Shown here: positions 54,428-62,963 of the stretch, in pieces | Layout of the letters: each line of letters starts with the position of its first letter | Position numbering within the stretch: the stretch's first letter is position 1 | Assembly (NCBI GenBank): GCA_016708725.1 | Contig: JADJFE010000008.1 | Location: 1 to 64,000, forward strand | Reading direction: 5' to 3' | DNA from: Candidatus Aalborgicola bjergmarkensis | Lineage (GTDB): Bacteria > Pseudomonadota > Gammaproteobacteria > Burkholderiales > Burkholderiaceae_C | Length of the DNA stretch: 64,000 nt | Made by a program: the position numbers and the translations under genes | Notes under the pieces: model-generated | The model's input: only the letters and a program-made list of their open reading frames with translations | Told to the model about the DNA's origin: nothing | Database searches by the model: none

Positions 54428-54646
54428 CCTTCGCGGCTAACGTATTGTTAATGAACGATTTTTTCGTGCATTTGCGCGAACCTTGCGGTCAGCGCATGCT
54501 TCACAACGTAAAAAGATACAGGGTGCAAAAAATATCCAGACAAAACAATAGCTTACGAAGAGCGCGAACCCCTTGGGTGAAAAGCGATCACTTGGGGTTC
54601 GCGTGGCGAAGCATACCACGTGCCTATTGCCCCGATGCAACGACGA
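54428..54646 (-). promoter_or_regulatory. CRISPR leader between cas2 and the array
   Basis: This 219-bp gene-free, AT-richer stretch lies upstream of the array in its direction of transcription. It carries a 10-bp inverted repeat, CGCGAACCCC (54563-54572) and GGGGTTCGCG (54594-54603), about 135 bases from the first repeat, and several A/T runs nearer the array. The leader should hold the array promoter and the sequences that direct new spacers to the first repeat. Confidence 0.8.
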
Positions 54647-54937
54647 TCACAGCACCAGTGGCCCGTCAAAATCGACCGCAGTAAAAACGCCATACTCCAG
54701 CACTTCATAGCCGCGTGTTTTTGGAATGCGGTACAGGCGCAGGCAATCCAGTTTGGGGTCGATTTCTGCCAGCAGTTGTCGCTCCAGCTCCTCAAACTTG
54801 GCAAGGTCCAGTTGGCATTCAAATACCGATTTTTGCACCCGCTGACCCGTTGCCTCGCATACCCGCGCCACGCGGCGCAGACGGCGGCGGCCTTCTTTGG
54901 TTTCGGTGTTAACGTCGTAGCAGACAAGAATCAGCAT
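54647..54937 (-). CDS. cas2: CRISPR adaptation endonuclease subunit Cas2
   Basis: The 96-residue protein is a ferredoxin-fold Cas2, the central dimer of the Cas1-Cas2 integrase. It begins MLILVCYDVNTETKEGRRRL with the conserved Asp of the YDV motif (residue 8), and has QRVQKSVFECQLDL and a C-terminal strand with VLEYGVF. It starts 9 bases after cas1 and is the last cas gene before the leader. Confidence 0.97.
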   Translation of the reverse strand: MLILVCYDVNTETKEGRRRLRRVARVCEATGQRVQKSVFECQLDLAKFEELERQLLAEIDPKLDCLRLYRIPKTRGYEVLEYGVFTAVDFDGPLVL

Positions 54938-54946
54938 CTGCGCTCC

Positions 54947-55975
54947 TTACTTGGTTACGAATGGCACATAGGGCGCACCATCTTCACGCATCGCCCGCGC
55001 CAGCAAGCGTGCCTGGACCAGCGGAACCAAACCCAAGGGCACGGACTGCGCCAGCAAGGGGTGGGTGATTTCGTCTTTCTTGCGCTCCTGGTATGCCACT
55101 ACCACGGCTTTACGGGCTTGGGGTTCCAGCAGGACGGCGCCGCCCTCGCGCACAGCAAAATCATCGGCACCAAGCTGGCCACGGTTGATGAGGGTGAGGG
55201 CCAGCCGGTCAGCCCAGGGGCGGAATTCTTCCATCAAGTCCAGCGCCAGGGCGGCGCGACCGGGACGCAAGGCGTGCAAAAAGCCGACCTGTGGATCGAG
55301 ACCCGCCGCTTCCAGTGCGCTACGGCAGTCATTCATCCACATGGAATACAAGAAAGACAAGAGCGCATTGAAGCGGTCCCGTGGTGGCCGCCGTGTGCGT
55401 CCGTCCATGGCAAAGGCTGCGCGTTGATCCTGGCGCACCAGCAGATTCAGACCACTGAAATACTGGCGCGCAGCAGCGCCCTCCGTGCCGCGCAGACTGT
55501 CCAGATCAGCCGCAGTGGGCAAAGCACGCAAGGATGCACCCAGATCATCAGCAAGACGGGTGAGCACTTGGGCTTCATCCTCCGCCTTGGCTTCACGCGC
55601 ACCGCGTTGCAACACCAGACGGCTGTTTTTTATCTTGCCAGCCACGCTGGCGCGAGCCATGTCGAGCGTAAACGCGGGATCGGCCACACGTTGGAACTGG
55701 GCTTGCCGCAGCAACACATTGCCACTGACTGCGCCTTCCAGTCGGGCTTTGAAGCGCCCGTTGTTATCCAGCAGCACCAGTGCCTTGCCATCTTGGGCCA
55801 GGCGGTGCATCAATGGGGCAGAAAGATGGATATGCCCGAAACATACGACCGAACTCAGGTGGTGTAAAGGCACACGCAGCTTGGTTTCGCGCTCGACTTC
55901 GACACGCAAGGTATCATTGTCCAGGTGCAGATAAGCGTCAAGGGTGGTGATGTACAGGGTGTTGAGGAGTTGCAT
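54947..55975 (-). CDS. cas1: CRISPR-associated integrase Cas1 (type I-C)
   Basis: Cas1 joins prespacers to the leader-repeat junction. The 342-residue protein has the N-terminal beta domain (MQLLNTLYITTLDAYL...) and the helical catalytic domain with metal ligands Glu165 (RGTEGAAA), His234 (GFLHALRPGR) and Asp246 (ALDLMEEFRP). All are intact, so adaptation is probably possible. It lies between cas4 (26 bases) and cas2 (9 bases). Confidence 0.97.
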   Translation of the reverse strand: MQLLNTLYITTLDAYLHLDNDTLRVEVERETKLRVPLHHLSSVVCFGHIHLSAPLMHRLAQDGKALVLLDNNGRFKARLEGAVSGNVLLRQAQFQRVADPAFTLDMARASVAGKIKNSRLVLQRGAREAKAEDEAQVLTRLADDLGASLRALPTAADLDSLRGTEGAAARQYFSGLNLLVRQDQRAAFAMDGRTRRPPRDRFNALLSFLYSMWMNDCRSALEAAGLDPQVGFLHALRPGRAALALDLMEEFRPWADRLALTLINRGQLGADDFAVREGGAVLLEPQARKAVVVAYQERKKDEITHPLLAQSVPLGLVPLVQARLLARAMREDGAPYVPFVTK

Positions 55976-56001
55976 GGTCGAATGGGCTTACTGCCAGACA
56001 G

Positions 56002-56643
56002 TCAGGCATCGGGATCGAACAAGGCAGCGCGTGCGGCCAGCATGTTTGCATGGGTAGCCTGCGGCTGGCAGCGTTCCTGTAGCGAGCAGCCTTTGCAGCG
56101 CTTGGCCGCCAGCGTCCCATGCAATGGGGGCGGCAGTACGCCGTTGGCTAACATTTGGCGAATAGCCTCGGTGGTTTGCGCCACGTCTGCGTGCAATGCG
56201 TCCGTGATGGGCACCACACGTCGGCGTTTGGAACTGGCGTAATAGATGGCGCCTTCCGGCACGCTTGTGCCCGTCATGGTTTGCAGGCACAGTGCCTGGG
56301 CGGCCAGTTGCAGGTCGTCACAGGTGGCAATGTCGGCATCCTTGTTGCGGCTGCCATTTTTGTATTCCACGGGATAGGGCACGCCGCCAGCCAGAAATTC
56401 AACCACATCCGACTTGCCAATCAAACCCAGCGTGTCATGCCACAGCGGCAAGGCGCGCTCTACACGCACGCCCTTGGCGCTTGCCACGCCGGGCTGGTCC
56501 ACCGTGGCGTGCAACGCCTGCCCGCGCAGGGTGTACACGTTGTCATCAAACGCCTGTTCCAGATGAATCAAACCGCACTGGCGCGGGCAATAGCGCCAGT
56601 GTTGCAAGGCAGATAACGGGATCGGTTCAGGCGCGGGAGTCAT
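56002..56643 (-). CDS. cas4: CRISPR-associated exonuclease Cas4 (type I-C)
   Basis: Cas4 trims prespacers and selects the correct PAM together with Cas1-Cas2. The 213-residue protein has the Fe-S cysteines RYCPRQC near residue 20 and RCKGCSLQERCQP near the C-terminus. The RecB-nuclease core is LIGKSDVVEF (Asp), VEYKNGS (Glu and Lys) and a following Gln-rich helix. It starts 18 bases after the hicA-like gene. Confidence 0.95.
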   Translation of the reverse strand: MTPAPEPIPLSALQHWRYCPRQCGLIHLEQAFDDNVYTLRGQALHATVDQPGVASAKGVRVERALPLWHDTLGLIGKSDVVEFLAGGVPYPVEYKNGSRNKDADIATCDDLQLAAQALCLQTMTGTSVPEGAIYYASSKRRRVVPITDALHADVAQTTEAIRQMLANGVLPPPLHGTLAAKRCKGCSLQERCQPQATHANMLAARAALFDPDA

Positions 56644-56661
56644 GGTGATGTGTAATCCCCA

Positions 56662-56904
56662 TCAAGCCAATAGCTGCAGCAGCAATGCATCACGTGTCAT
56701 CCCTTGGGCATTGGCCACGGCTGACAATATGGCGGCCAGCGTGCCTATGCGCAAAGGATCGTGCAAGGGAACGGTGATGTGGTGCTGCGCGGGTGTTTCG
56801 CATGTCAGCCGCACATGGCTACCTGTTTGCCGGGTGGGTCGATAGCCGAATGCTGCCAAGGCAAGGATCAGCTGGGCGCCGGTTAAATCACGCGGTAGAC
56901 GCAT
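56662..56904 (-). CDS. hicA: HicA-like mRNA interferase toxin inside the cas operon
   Basis: The 80-residue protein has the double-stranded-RNA-binding-like fold of HicA toxins: MRLPRDLTGAQLILALAAFG, then YRPTRQTGSHVRL with the catalytic His30 in the GSH motif, a strand with HHITVPLHDPLRIGTL and a C-terminal helix (ILSAVANAQGMTRDALL). HicA enzymes cut mRNA until neutralised by HicB. The ribosome-inactivating residue is intact, so the toxin is predicted active. It sits 8 bases after the HicB-like gene and 18 bases before cas4, with no room for its own terminator. Confidence 0.85.
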   Translation of the reverse strand: MRLPRDLTGAQLILALAAFGYRPTRQTGSHVRLTCETPAQHHITVPLHDPLRIGTLAAILSAVANAQGMTRDALLLQLLA

Positions 56905-56912
56905 ACCGATGC

Positions 56913-57119
56913 CTATGCGATCAATAGCTCATCGCGTACAAAATGCAGCCGGATGACTTTTGGCATCTGTTCCTCGTCAAAGTGGCAACGCACGGCGTCC
57001 TGCACAGCGGTGCGCAATTCAGCTTCGGTGTCCGCCTCGGTGAAAATGGACGCACCCAAAGCGCGGGCAGTAAAACCGCCTTCGGGAGCTGCTTCAACTA
57101 CAAAGACAATTTCGGTCAT
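56913..57119 (-). CDS. hicB: HicB-like antitoxin inside the cas operon
   Basis: The 68-residue protein has the partial RNase-H-like fold of HicB antitoxins: IVFVVEAAPEGGFTARALG, IFTEADTEAELRTAVQDAVRCHF, and a final strand KVIRLHFVRDELLI. It lacks the C-terminal DNA-binding domain of full-length HicB, so autoregulation of a private promoter is unlikely. Short versions are sometimes misannotated as a 2-oxoisovalerate dehydrogenase. The ATG is one base after the cas7 stop (TGA-A-ATG), so translation should be coupled to cas7. Antitoxin-before-toxin order is the safe order. Confidence 0.78.
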   Translation of the reverse strand: MTEIVFVVEAAPEGGFTARALGASIFTEADTEAELRTAVQDAVRCHFDEEQMPKVIRLHFVRDELLIA

Positions 57120-57120
57120 T

Positions 57121-58149
57121 TCAGCATTTCCTTATCAAGGTCACACCCGGCGCAGCTTGCACCGACTGCCCCACAGACAAACCCTGGCCGTCAAATGTTA
57201 CGGCATAGGCATCAAAGCTGCGGGTCACTGTTTCTTGCTCCTTGGCCGCGACCTTGAGACGGTCAAACAAGACGTGCGCCGGGGCATTGCCCAGTTCACT
57301 GTCGTGCTTGAAAACGTACAGTCCGCGCGTGGACATTTCACCGCGCGCGGCAGAGCGATCATGCTCGAACATCTGTGTCAGCGCTTGAAACACCAGTTCA
57401 AGGTCGTCATCGTCAAACCCGGTTTGCTTGGCCAGGAAGGAGGAGACGAAGCCATGCGCCACATACACGCCGTAGGGTACGGTGTGCTTGCGGCCTTGAA
57501 TTCCAATTTGCGCCTCAATAGGCTTGTCCTCCATCCGTGCTGCGCACACAGATATGGAATGCTCCAGCGCAATGATTGGTTCTACCGAACGGGCAAAGGT
57601 AAGCTGCACTGGGCCTCGTACTTGCCCACATTTCATAGCCCCAGTAGACATGACCGCACCGAACGTGCGCACGTCAAAGAAGTTCTGGCACATCCACTGC
57701 CTTGCCAACGCCTCAGCATCAACATTGCTCTTGCGCTGGCCCTTGGCCGGCTTTTTCTTCTTTGCTTCCAATGCTGTGTTTTCAATAGCAGCCTCCGCTT
57801 GCTCCTCCTGGGCTACATCCAGTTGTAATGCTGAATATGCGCGTTGATGTTGCAGATTAAGAATTGCTCTTTCACGCACATAAATTTCAAAGCGCTTCTG
57901 ACCCGCAGGCAGAGGCTCGACAAAACGCAAGCTGTCGGCGGGCGGCTCGGCGTTGTCGTCGGCCTTGACTAGACCCACAAAATTGCGCACTTTTCGTTTG
58001 AGGGCCACATCGGTCACCAGACCATGCCCGGATTCGGCATCCAGGCGTGGCATGTTGCCGGCATCGGGGTCGCCGTTCGGGTTGCCGTCTTTGACATCAA
58101 AAATAAGAACGAAATCGTAGCGGCTGGCAAGATTTTTGTCGGGGTTCAT
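57121..58149 (-). CDS. cas7: Type I-C Cascade backbone Cas7 (Csd2)
   Basis: Cas7 subunits coat the crRNA in Cascade. The 342-residue protein begins with YDFVLIFDVKDGNPNGDPDAGN, the family motif, then TDVALKRKVRNFV, and later FFDVRTFGAVMSTG and GQVRGPVQLTFARSVEP. It is longer than usual because of a low-complexity insertion (about residues 112-145, Glu/Ala-rich then KKKKPAKGQRKS). The start overlaps the cas8 stop by four bases; hicB follows one base after its stop. Confidence 0.96.
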   Translation of the reverse strand: MNPDKNLASRYDFVLIFDVKDGNPNGDPDAGNMPRLDAESGHGLVTDVALKRKVRNFVGLVKADDNAEPPADSLRFVEPLPAGQKRFEIYVRERAILNLQHQRAYSALQLDVAQEEQAEAAIENTALEAKKKKPAKGQRKSNVDAEALARQWMCQNFFDVRTFGAVMSTGAMKCGQVRGPVQLTFARSVEPIIALEHSISVCAARMEDKPIEAQIGIQGRKHTVPYGVYVAHGFVSSFLAKQTGFDDDDLELVFQALTQMFEHDRSAARGEMSTRGLYVFKHDSELGNAPAHVLFDRLKVAAKEQETVTRSFDAYAVTFDGQGLSVGQSVQAAPGVTLIRKC

Positions 58150-59957
58150 TCTTGGGTTCCTTCCGTGGGTGTGTTGTTGATGGCGTCCGTTTTTTTGGTG
58201 AAAAAGTCTTGTCGCTGGTGGTAGTAGCCCAGGGCAAAGAGGCCTTGATCAGACAGTTTCAAATGCAAAGGTATTTCCGCAACATGTGAGGTGATTTGAC
58301 CTATGTAATCGTCTGGACGGTTGTCTCCAAAGGCCCTATAAAGAATGCGTCGTCCTTTTTCGTCCAACTTTGAAACATGGTGATTTTTTAACTTCAAGAG
58401 CATTGGAAATACAGTTGCTGGAGAGCTTGATGCAGCCCCATAAAAACGATCTCGAATGGTCGCATTCAACTTACCTGGACCACCTGCAGACTCTTCTTGA
58501 ATGCGTTCTAGAACGGCAAAAAGTCGTCCCATACGATAGGCTGGTTTTTTATTGGCATGGTCAAGCATGGGTGAAAACTCCTGTTCTGGGAATAGATGGG
58601 GTGATGAAAGTCGGGTGTGGCGTATCTGGCGGTTGAGGCAGGCCTTGATGGCCGCCGCACGCAGGTAATTAACATTCTGCTCGGCCCGGCAACGGCCCAC
58701 GGCGGCGTTGAGCCATAAGCTGGGGTAGGGCACGTTCACCCCGGCAAAGATGGCATCCACGATGGCGCCACCCAAATTGGGCGGGATGTTGTCGGCCTTG
58801 TTTTGCACCGCCACCGCCGCCAGCAGGCGAAACAGCGAGGGGTATTGCGGGTCGTGGGGGCCACGCGCTAGCGACAGGTCTTCAAAGTGCTGGGCAATAC
58901 GCTGGCCCAGTTCGCGCAGTGTCACGCAGTGGTAGAAGCGAATGCTGATGCGTGCATCGTTCGGGGCAAGTCCCAGGACATGAAAGCGCATGTTCTCATC
59001 CGAGTCACCCCATTGGCCACTATGTACCGCATTCAGCAGTGCCTGCACAGCAGGAGCGTTTACATCTGGGTCGTCTTTGAAAATTTCTCCAAAAATACTC
59101 TCGAATGCATCCTGTTTTTCGGCCCAGAATACGGTGGACGCATCCCCCACCTGAATGCGCTGGAGTGAGTCTTTGCGCAGCAGGTGGTTCAGCGCGGTGG
59201 TGTAGGCAAAAGATGCGCCAAGTGAGACAGGTGCATTTTCACCTTTTCGCCCTGCCTTTCCATAAGACTCAAATGATCGTTTATTGAACGAAATGATGTT
59301 TGCACCGGATGGTTGCGCATTCCTGACGCCCTTGATAACAGTTTCGTTGGATGCAATGGGGGTGTCAATTGCTCCTGTCACCAAACAATTTCCACGTCGT
59401 ACAGCATCGCCGCTAGCTGCAATCAGCAGGTTTTCATATGTGGCTCGAACAGTTTCGCGCGCGTGAACGCCTTCAATGTCCGAAACCAATCGAAATACGA
59501 TAACCGGATCACGTTTTTCAAAGTCATCCTCAACCTGAAACTTCCGAAAAAGTTGCGATGCAACTCCAGGTTCTTGCTGAATGGTTGTGCAAAAGCGCCT
59601 TACGGCAGTAATCCCTGCATCGTCCAAGCCTTGAGACCAACGTTGGAGTGTCATCAGGAATGCTGATAATTTTTGATCTCCTTTATTGCCTCGTCCGAAA
59701 ATGAAGCTGGCGTTGTCCCAGAGGAAGTTAGCATCATTGCCGCTGTTGGTATGTTTGAGCGCTTGTTTGCCTATTGCTGGCAGCAGCATTTCCTGTGGTG
59801 ATGTTTTGCCGTTATTGACGGTTCCTAATGTAGCTATAGCAATGCATTCACCAGACTCATCAAGAACTATTGAATAGTCGGCACTTCGACGAATCCAGCC
59901 TTGTTTAGGCAAATCATCTTTCCGATGGAAGTACTCTGTAAGGGCTTGCAGAATCAT
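58146..59957 (-). CDS. cas8c: Type I-C Cascade large subunit Cas8c (Csd1)
   Basis: Cas8c recognises the PAM and recruits Cas3; in type I-C an internal start also yields the small subunit Cas11c. The 603-residue protein has the Csd1 landmarks MILQALTEYFHRKDDLP, FLWDNASFIFGRGNK, SFNKRSFESYGKAG, VFWAEKQDAFESIFGEIFKDDPD and the C-terminal helical part (about 470-603) from which Cas11c would derive. It overlaps cas5 and cas7 by four bases on each side. Confidence 0.95.
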   Translation of the reverse strand: MILQALTEYFHRKDDLPKQGWIRRSADYSIVLDESGECIAIATLGTVNNGKTSPQEMLLPAIGKQALKHTNSGNDANFLWDNASFIFGRGNKGDQKLSAFLMTLQRWSQGLDDAGITAVRRFCTTIQQEPGVASQLFRKFQVEDDFEKRDPVIVFRLVSDIEGVHARETVRATYENLLIAASGDAVRRGNCLVTGAIDTPIASNETVIKGVRNAQPSGANIISFNKRSFESYGKAGRKGENAPVSLGASFAYTTALNHLLRKDSLQRIQVGDASTVFWAEKQDAFESIFGEIFKDDPDVNAPAVQALLNAVHSGQWGDSDENMRFHVLGLAPNDARISIRFYHCVTLRELGQRIAQHFEDLSLARGPHDPQYPSLFRLLAAVAVQNKADNIPPNLGGAIVDAIFAGVNVPYPSLWLNAAVGRCRAEQNVNYLRAAAIKACLNRQIRHTRLSSPHLFPEQEFSPMLDHANKKPAYRMGRLFAVLERIQEESAGGPGKLNATIRDRFYGAASSSPATVFPMLLKLKNHHVSKLDEKGRRILYRAFGDNRPDDYIGQITSHVAEIPLHLKLSDQGLFALGYYHQRQDFFTKKTDAINNTPTEGTQE

Positions 59958-60607
59958 CCCACTGCCTCCTCAAACGGGGGGACTTCGATCACGCCCGCGT
60001 TCATTTGCCCTCTGAAGAAGCGCGGCTGCGGGTCGGACGGGTGGGTGTAATCCATGTCGTGCAGCATCCAGCCCAAGTCGCGGGTATCGGAAATGGGTTG
60101 CGCGGGTGGCGTATCGACGGTGACGAAGCGGAAATCGGCTGAAAATTCACGGCAGCCCAGATACGGCTGGTTCACGCACTGGCCTTTGCTGGCGCGGCGC
60201 GTGAACATTTCGGTGTATTTCATCAAGGGATCAGGGCAGTGCGGAGCCAGCAACAACTCTGCATGGATGCGATAGGCCACGTCACGCAAGAAGTAGCCCG
60301 CACGTTGCTGGCGTTCATCTTCGATGTACAGCCCCAGCGTGCCAGTGCCTTTGTCCATAGCCTGCTGCACATTGCGTGTCGATACCACAGCACTGACTTC
60401 ATTGCGCCGCAAGTTGGTCCATCGAATCGGTTTGAGTACTTCAATGCGTGAAACCCGCCATCGCATTTGCGGCTTCCACAAAATGGCTTCAAAAATGGCA
60501 CGCGCCGCCGACGGTGTCATCACGTCATAAGAGACGCGCTCCACCTTCATCTCCGGGCGGGTAAAACAGGCGAAGGGGCCTGAGACTTCAAGGCAAAAAC
60601 TGGGCAT
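59954..60607 (-). CDS. cas5c: Type I-C pre-crRNA endonuclease Cas5c (Cas5d)
   Basis: In type I-C, Cas5 replaces Cas6 and cuts the pre-crRNA at the base of the repeat hairpin. The 217-residue RAMP protein starts MPSFCLEVSGPFACFTRPEMKVERVSYDV and includes PSAARAIFEAILWKP, RWTNLRRNEV and the family YLGCREFSADF. The catalytic Tyr/Lys/His residues cannot be assigned with certainty by eye. It starts 9 bases after cas3. Confidence 0.95.
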   Translation of the reverse strand: MPSFCLEVSGPFACFTRPEMKVERVSYDVMTPSAARAIFEAILWKPQMRWRVSRIEVLKPIRWTNLRRNEVSAVVSTRNVQQAMDKGTGTLGLYIEDERQQRAGYFLRDVAYRIHAELLLAPHCPDPLMKYTEMFTRRASKGQCVNQPYLGCREFSADFRFVTVDTPPAQPISDTRDLGWMLHDMDYTHPSDPQPRFFRGQMNAGVIEVPPFEEAVG

Positions 60608-60616
60608 GGTTCTCCT

Positions 60617-62875
60617 TCAAATAGCAAAGCCACCGGGGTTGTAAACATCGTCATCGGGCTTGAGGCCAAGCACAGGGTCGTAAAGGTTCTCTGCATCTAC
60701 CTGTACGTAAAGCCCCGGCATGGGCAGCGTCAAACTTCCCTGCGCCAACATCTTGTCGGCCATCCGTTTGGGGATACTGACGGTGTAGCGCTGGAGCTTG
60801 CGCATCAGCCAACGCTGTGGGCCTTCCGCCGCCAATATCCCCAGCAGTTTTTCGATCTCGTCGTGCTGCTGGGCGTAGCGCACCACCACGCTGGCCTGCT
60901 CTTCGTCGTCGATCAGGTGGAATGCTTTCGCGGCTGAGGCAAACTGTACAGCCAGGGTGCCCTGGACCACCTTGAGCTTGGCGGCGATACCGTGGCTGTC
61001 CAAATCCACCGAGTGGTAAAACTCTCTGAAATAGCGGTCGAACAAGCTACGTGCCAGCGGGTCGTGCGCTTGCCCGTGCAGGGTGGAGATGCAGGCATCG
61101 GCACCTTTGCGCAGATGCCCCAGCGGTGGCCGCTCTGGTGGCACGAACACCACCACGCGGCCTTTGCCATTCATGCGTCCTTCGCGGTTGCAGCGGCCTG
61201 CGGCCTGGGCGATGGAATCCAACCCGGCCAGGGCACGGTAGACCACGGGGAAGTCAATGTCCACGCCAGCTTCAACCAGTTGCGTGCTGACCACGCGCAA
61301 AGGATTGGGGTCGCGCCCTTCGCGCTTGGCTATCAATCGTTCCTTGATGTGCGCGATGACATCCTTGCGATGCGCGCCGCACATCAGGGCCGACAGGTGC
61401 AGGGTGTCGGAGGGCATCAGACGTTGCAATTCGCGCGCTGCCTTGCGGGTGTTGACGATGACCAGCACGCAGTCTTCGGCACTGAGCTGTGCGGCAATGT
61501 CGGCCCAGGCTGTGGGAGTATTCCAGTCAGGTGGCAGCGTCACAGTGACGCGCTTGAGTGCATCAAACAGGGCATCTGGATCGTCGATGATCTCGCGCAC
61601 ATTCTCCAACCCGCGCAAGTTTTTGCTGGCATCGAAATAGGTGGTGGTGCTCAGTGCGGGCTGGGTGGCGGTGCATAGCACCACGCTTACGCCGTAGTGC
61701 TTTACCAGCAGATTGAGCACGTCCAGTATCGGCTGTAAGAACGCAGGTGGCAGTTGCTGCGCTTCGTCCAGCACGATGACGCTGTTCACCAGGTTGTGCA
61801 GCTTGCGGCAGCGCGAAGTTTTGGCGGCGAACAGGGACTCGAACAACTGCACGTTGGTTGTCACCACCAGCGGCGCATCCCAGTTTTCGCAGGCCAGACG
61901 GCTGCGGGCGGTTTCGTCCCTGTCTGCGGCATCGGCCTGGCTGTGGTGCTCGATCAGCACCTCGTCGCCCAGGGACTTGAACACGTTGCGAAACACATCC
62001 GCCGTTTGCTCGATGATGCTGGTGTAGGGAATGGCGTAGATGACGCGGCGTTTGCCGTGCGTCTGGGCGTGCTCCAGGGCAAACGCCAGACTGGAGAGGG
62101 TTTTGCCGCCGCCTGTGGGCACGGTGAGCGAGAAAAATCCCGCAGGCAACGCTGCCTTGGTGCGGCACTGGCGCAAAACATCGGCGCGCAGGGTATTAAC
62201 CGGCGTGGCGGCCACCGGCAGCGCGGCCATGTGGGCGTCGAACGCCTGGCGCATCTGCGTTAATGTTGGAAAGCCCGAGCGGCGGGCGGGTTTGTCTTTA
62301 TCGAAGTGCGCTTCGGTGTCCAGGAAGTCGGCATCCACCAGACACGAAAACAGCATGCGCGCCCACAGGGCAAAGCCGTCGGCGCCACCGGGAATCAGGC
62401 GCAAATCGGGCGTGAAGTCGCCCAGGCCAAGGATGTTGGCGGGGGGATAGGCTGCCAAGGCGTCTTTCAGCTCCAGTTGGGCGTCTTCGCTGGCCAGCCG
62501 CTCTTTCAGGCCGCCGTCCCAGTCGTCCAGCCCCGAATGGTGGCCGGCGATCAGGTAAGCCAGCACGTTGCCATAGGGTTTGGGCAATTGCTCCATCGCC
62601 CACAACGCCCCGGCTGCTGAGTGCGTTTTTTTGCGCCCACCGACCTTGCCTTCAATGTGTGCGTCCGGGTTGTCGGACAGTTGCACGTAGCGCTGAAAGC
62701 CAGGGCGGTATTTGCCCAGGTCATGCCATAAACCTGCCAGATAGGCCCAGCGCCGGGTCGGCTCGGTCGGCTGCGTGGCATCGAATGCTTGCGAAAAATC
62801 TGCGGCCATCCGGGCGACTGCCTGCAAATGATCCACCAATAAATGCCCGCCAGAGTGGGCGAATGAATCCGACAT
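60617..62875 (-). CDS. cas3: CRISPR effector helicase-nuclease Cas3 (type I-C)
   Basis: Cas3 is recruited by target-bound Cascade and unwinds and degrades DNA. The 752-residue protein has an N-terminal HD nuclease (HLLVDHLQAVARMAADF; LWHDLGKYRPGF with His51-Asp52; LIAGHHSGLDDW). The superfamily-2 helicase has Walker A PTGGGKT (about residue 250), motif II DEAQQLPP and motif VI QAAGRCNREGR. All motifs look intact. An AGGAG ribosome site lies 7 bases before the ATG. It is the first gene of the operon. Confidence 0.97.
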   Translation of the reverse strand: MSDSFAHSGGHLLVDHLQAVARMAADFSQAFDATQPTEPTRRWAYLAGLWHDLGKYRPGFQRYVQLSDNPDAHIEGKVGGRKKTHSAAGALWAMEQLPKPYGNVLAYLIAGHHSGLDDWDGGLKERLASEDAQLELKDALAAYPPANILGLGDFTPDLRLIPGGADGFALWARMLFSCLVDADFLDTEAHFDKDKPARRSGFPTLTQMRQAFDAHMAALPVAATPVNTLRADVLRQCRTKAALPAGFFSLTVPTGGGKTLSSLAFALEHAQTHGKRRVIYAIPYTSIIEQTADVFRNVFKSLGDEVLIEHHSQADAADRDETARSRLACENWDAPLVVTTNVQLFESLFAAKTSRCRKLHNLVNSVIVLDEAQQLPPAFLQPILDVLNLLVKHYGVSVVLCTATQPALSTTTYFDASKNLRGLENVREIIDDPDALFDALKRVTVTLPPDWNTPTAWADIAAQLSAEDCVLVIVNTRKAARELQRLMPSDTLHLSALMCGAHRKDVIAHIKERLIAKREGRDPNPLRVVSTQLVEAGVDIDFPVVYRALAGLDSIAQAAGRCNREGRMNGKGRVVVFVPPERPPLGHLRKGADACISTLHGQAHDPLARSLFDRYFREFYHSVDLDSHGIAAKLKVVQGTLAVQFASAAKAFHLIDDEEQASVVVRYAQQHDEIEKLLGILAAEGPQRWLMRKLQRYTVSIPKRMADKMLAQGSLTLPMPGLYVQVDAENLYDPVLGLKPDDDVYNPGGFAI

Positions 62876-62963
62876 GCAGGGCTCCTTTATAGCTGCGAAT
62901 ATAGGCTACAAAGCCCGTGCAGCGTGCGGATACAGCTATTTTTATAGGAGCAATATATGGGGT
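62876..62963 (-). promoter_or_regulatory. Short cas operon promoter region with imperfect inverted repeat
   Basis: Only 88 bases separate the CheY-like gene from cas3, so the cas promoter must lie here or the operon is read from the chemotaxis genes. On the minus strand GCTCCTATAAAAATAGCTG and CAGCTATAAAGGAGC form an imperfect inverted repeat that includes the cas3 ribosome site. It resembles the short AGCTAT-type intergenic repeats elsewhere in the window. Confidence 0.45.

Noticed and set aside
53543..54451. 302-residue open frame running through the CRISPR array on the plus strand
   Set aside because: The translation is the repeat unit (FQSAPAIAGGRT-like) recurring at array spacing; it is a by-product of the repeats, not a protein gene.
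54620..55867. 415-residue open frame antisense to cas1 and cas2
   Set aside because: It overlaps two certain cas genes and shows no recognisable protein features.
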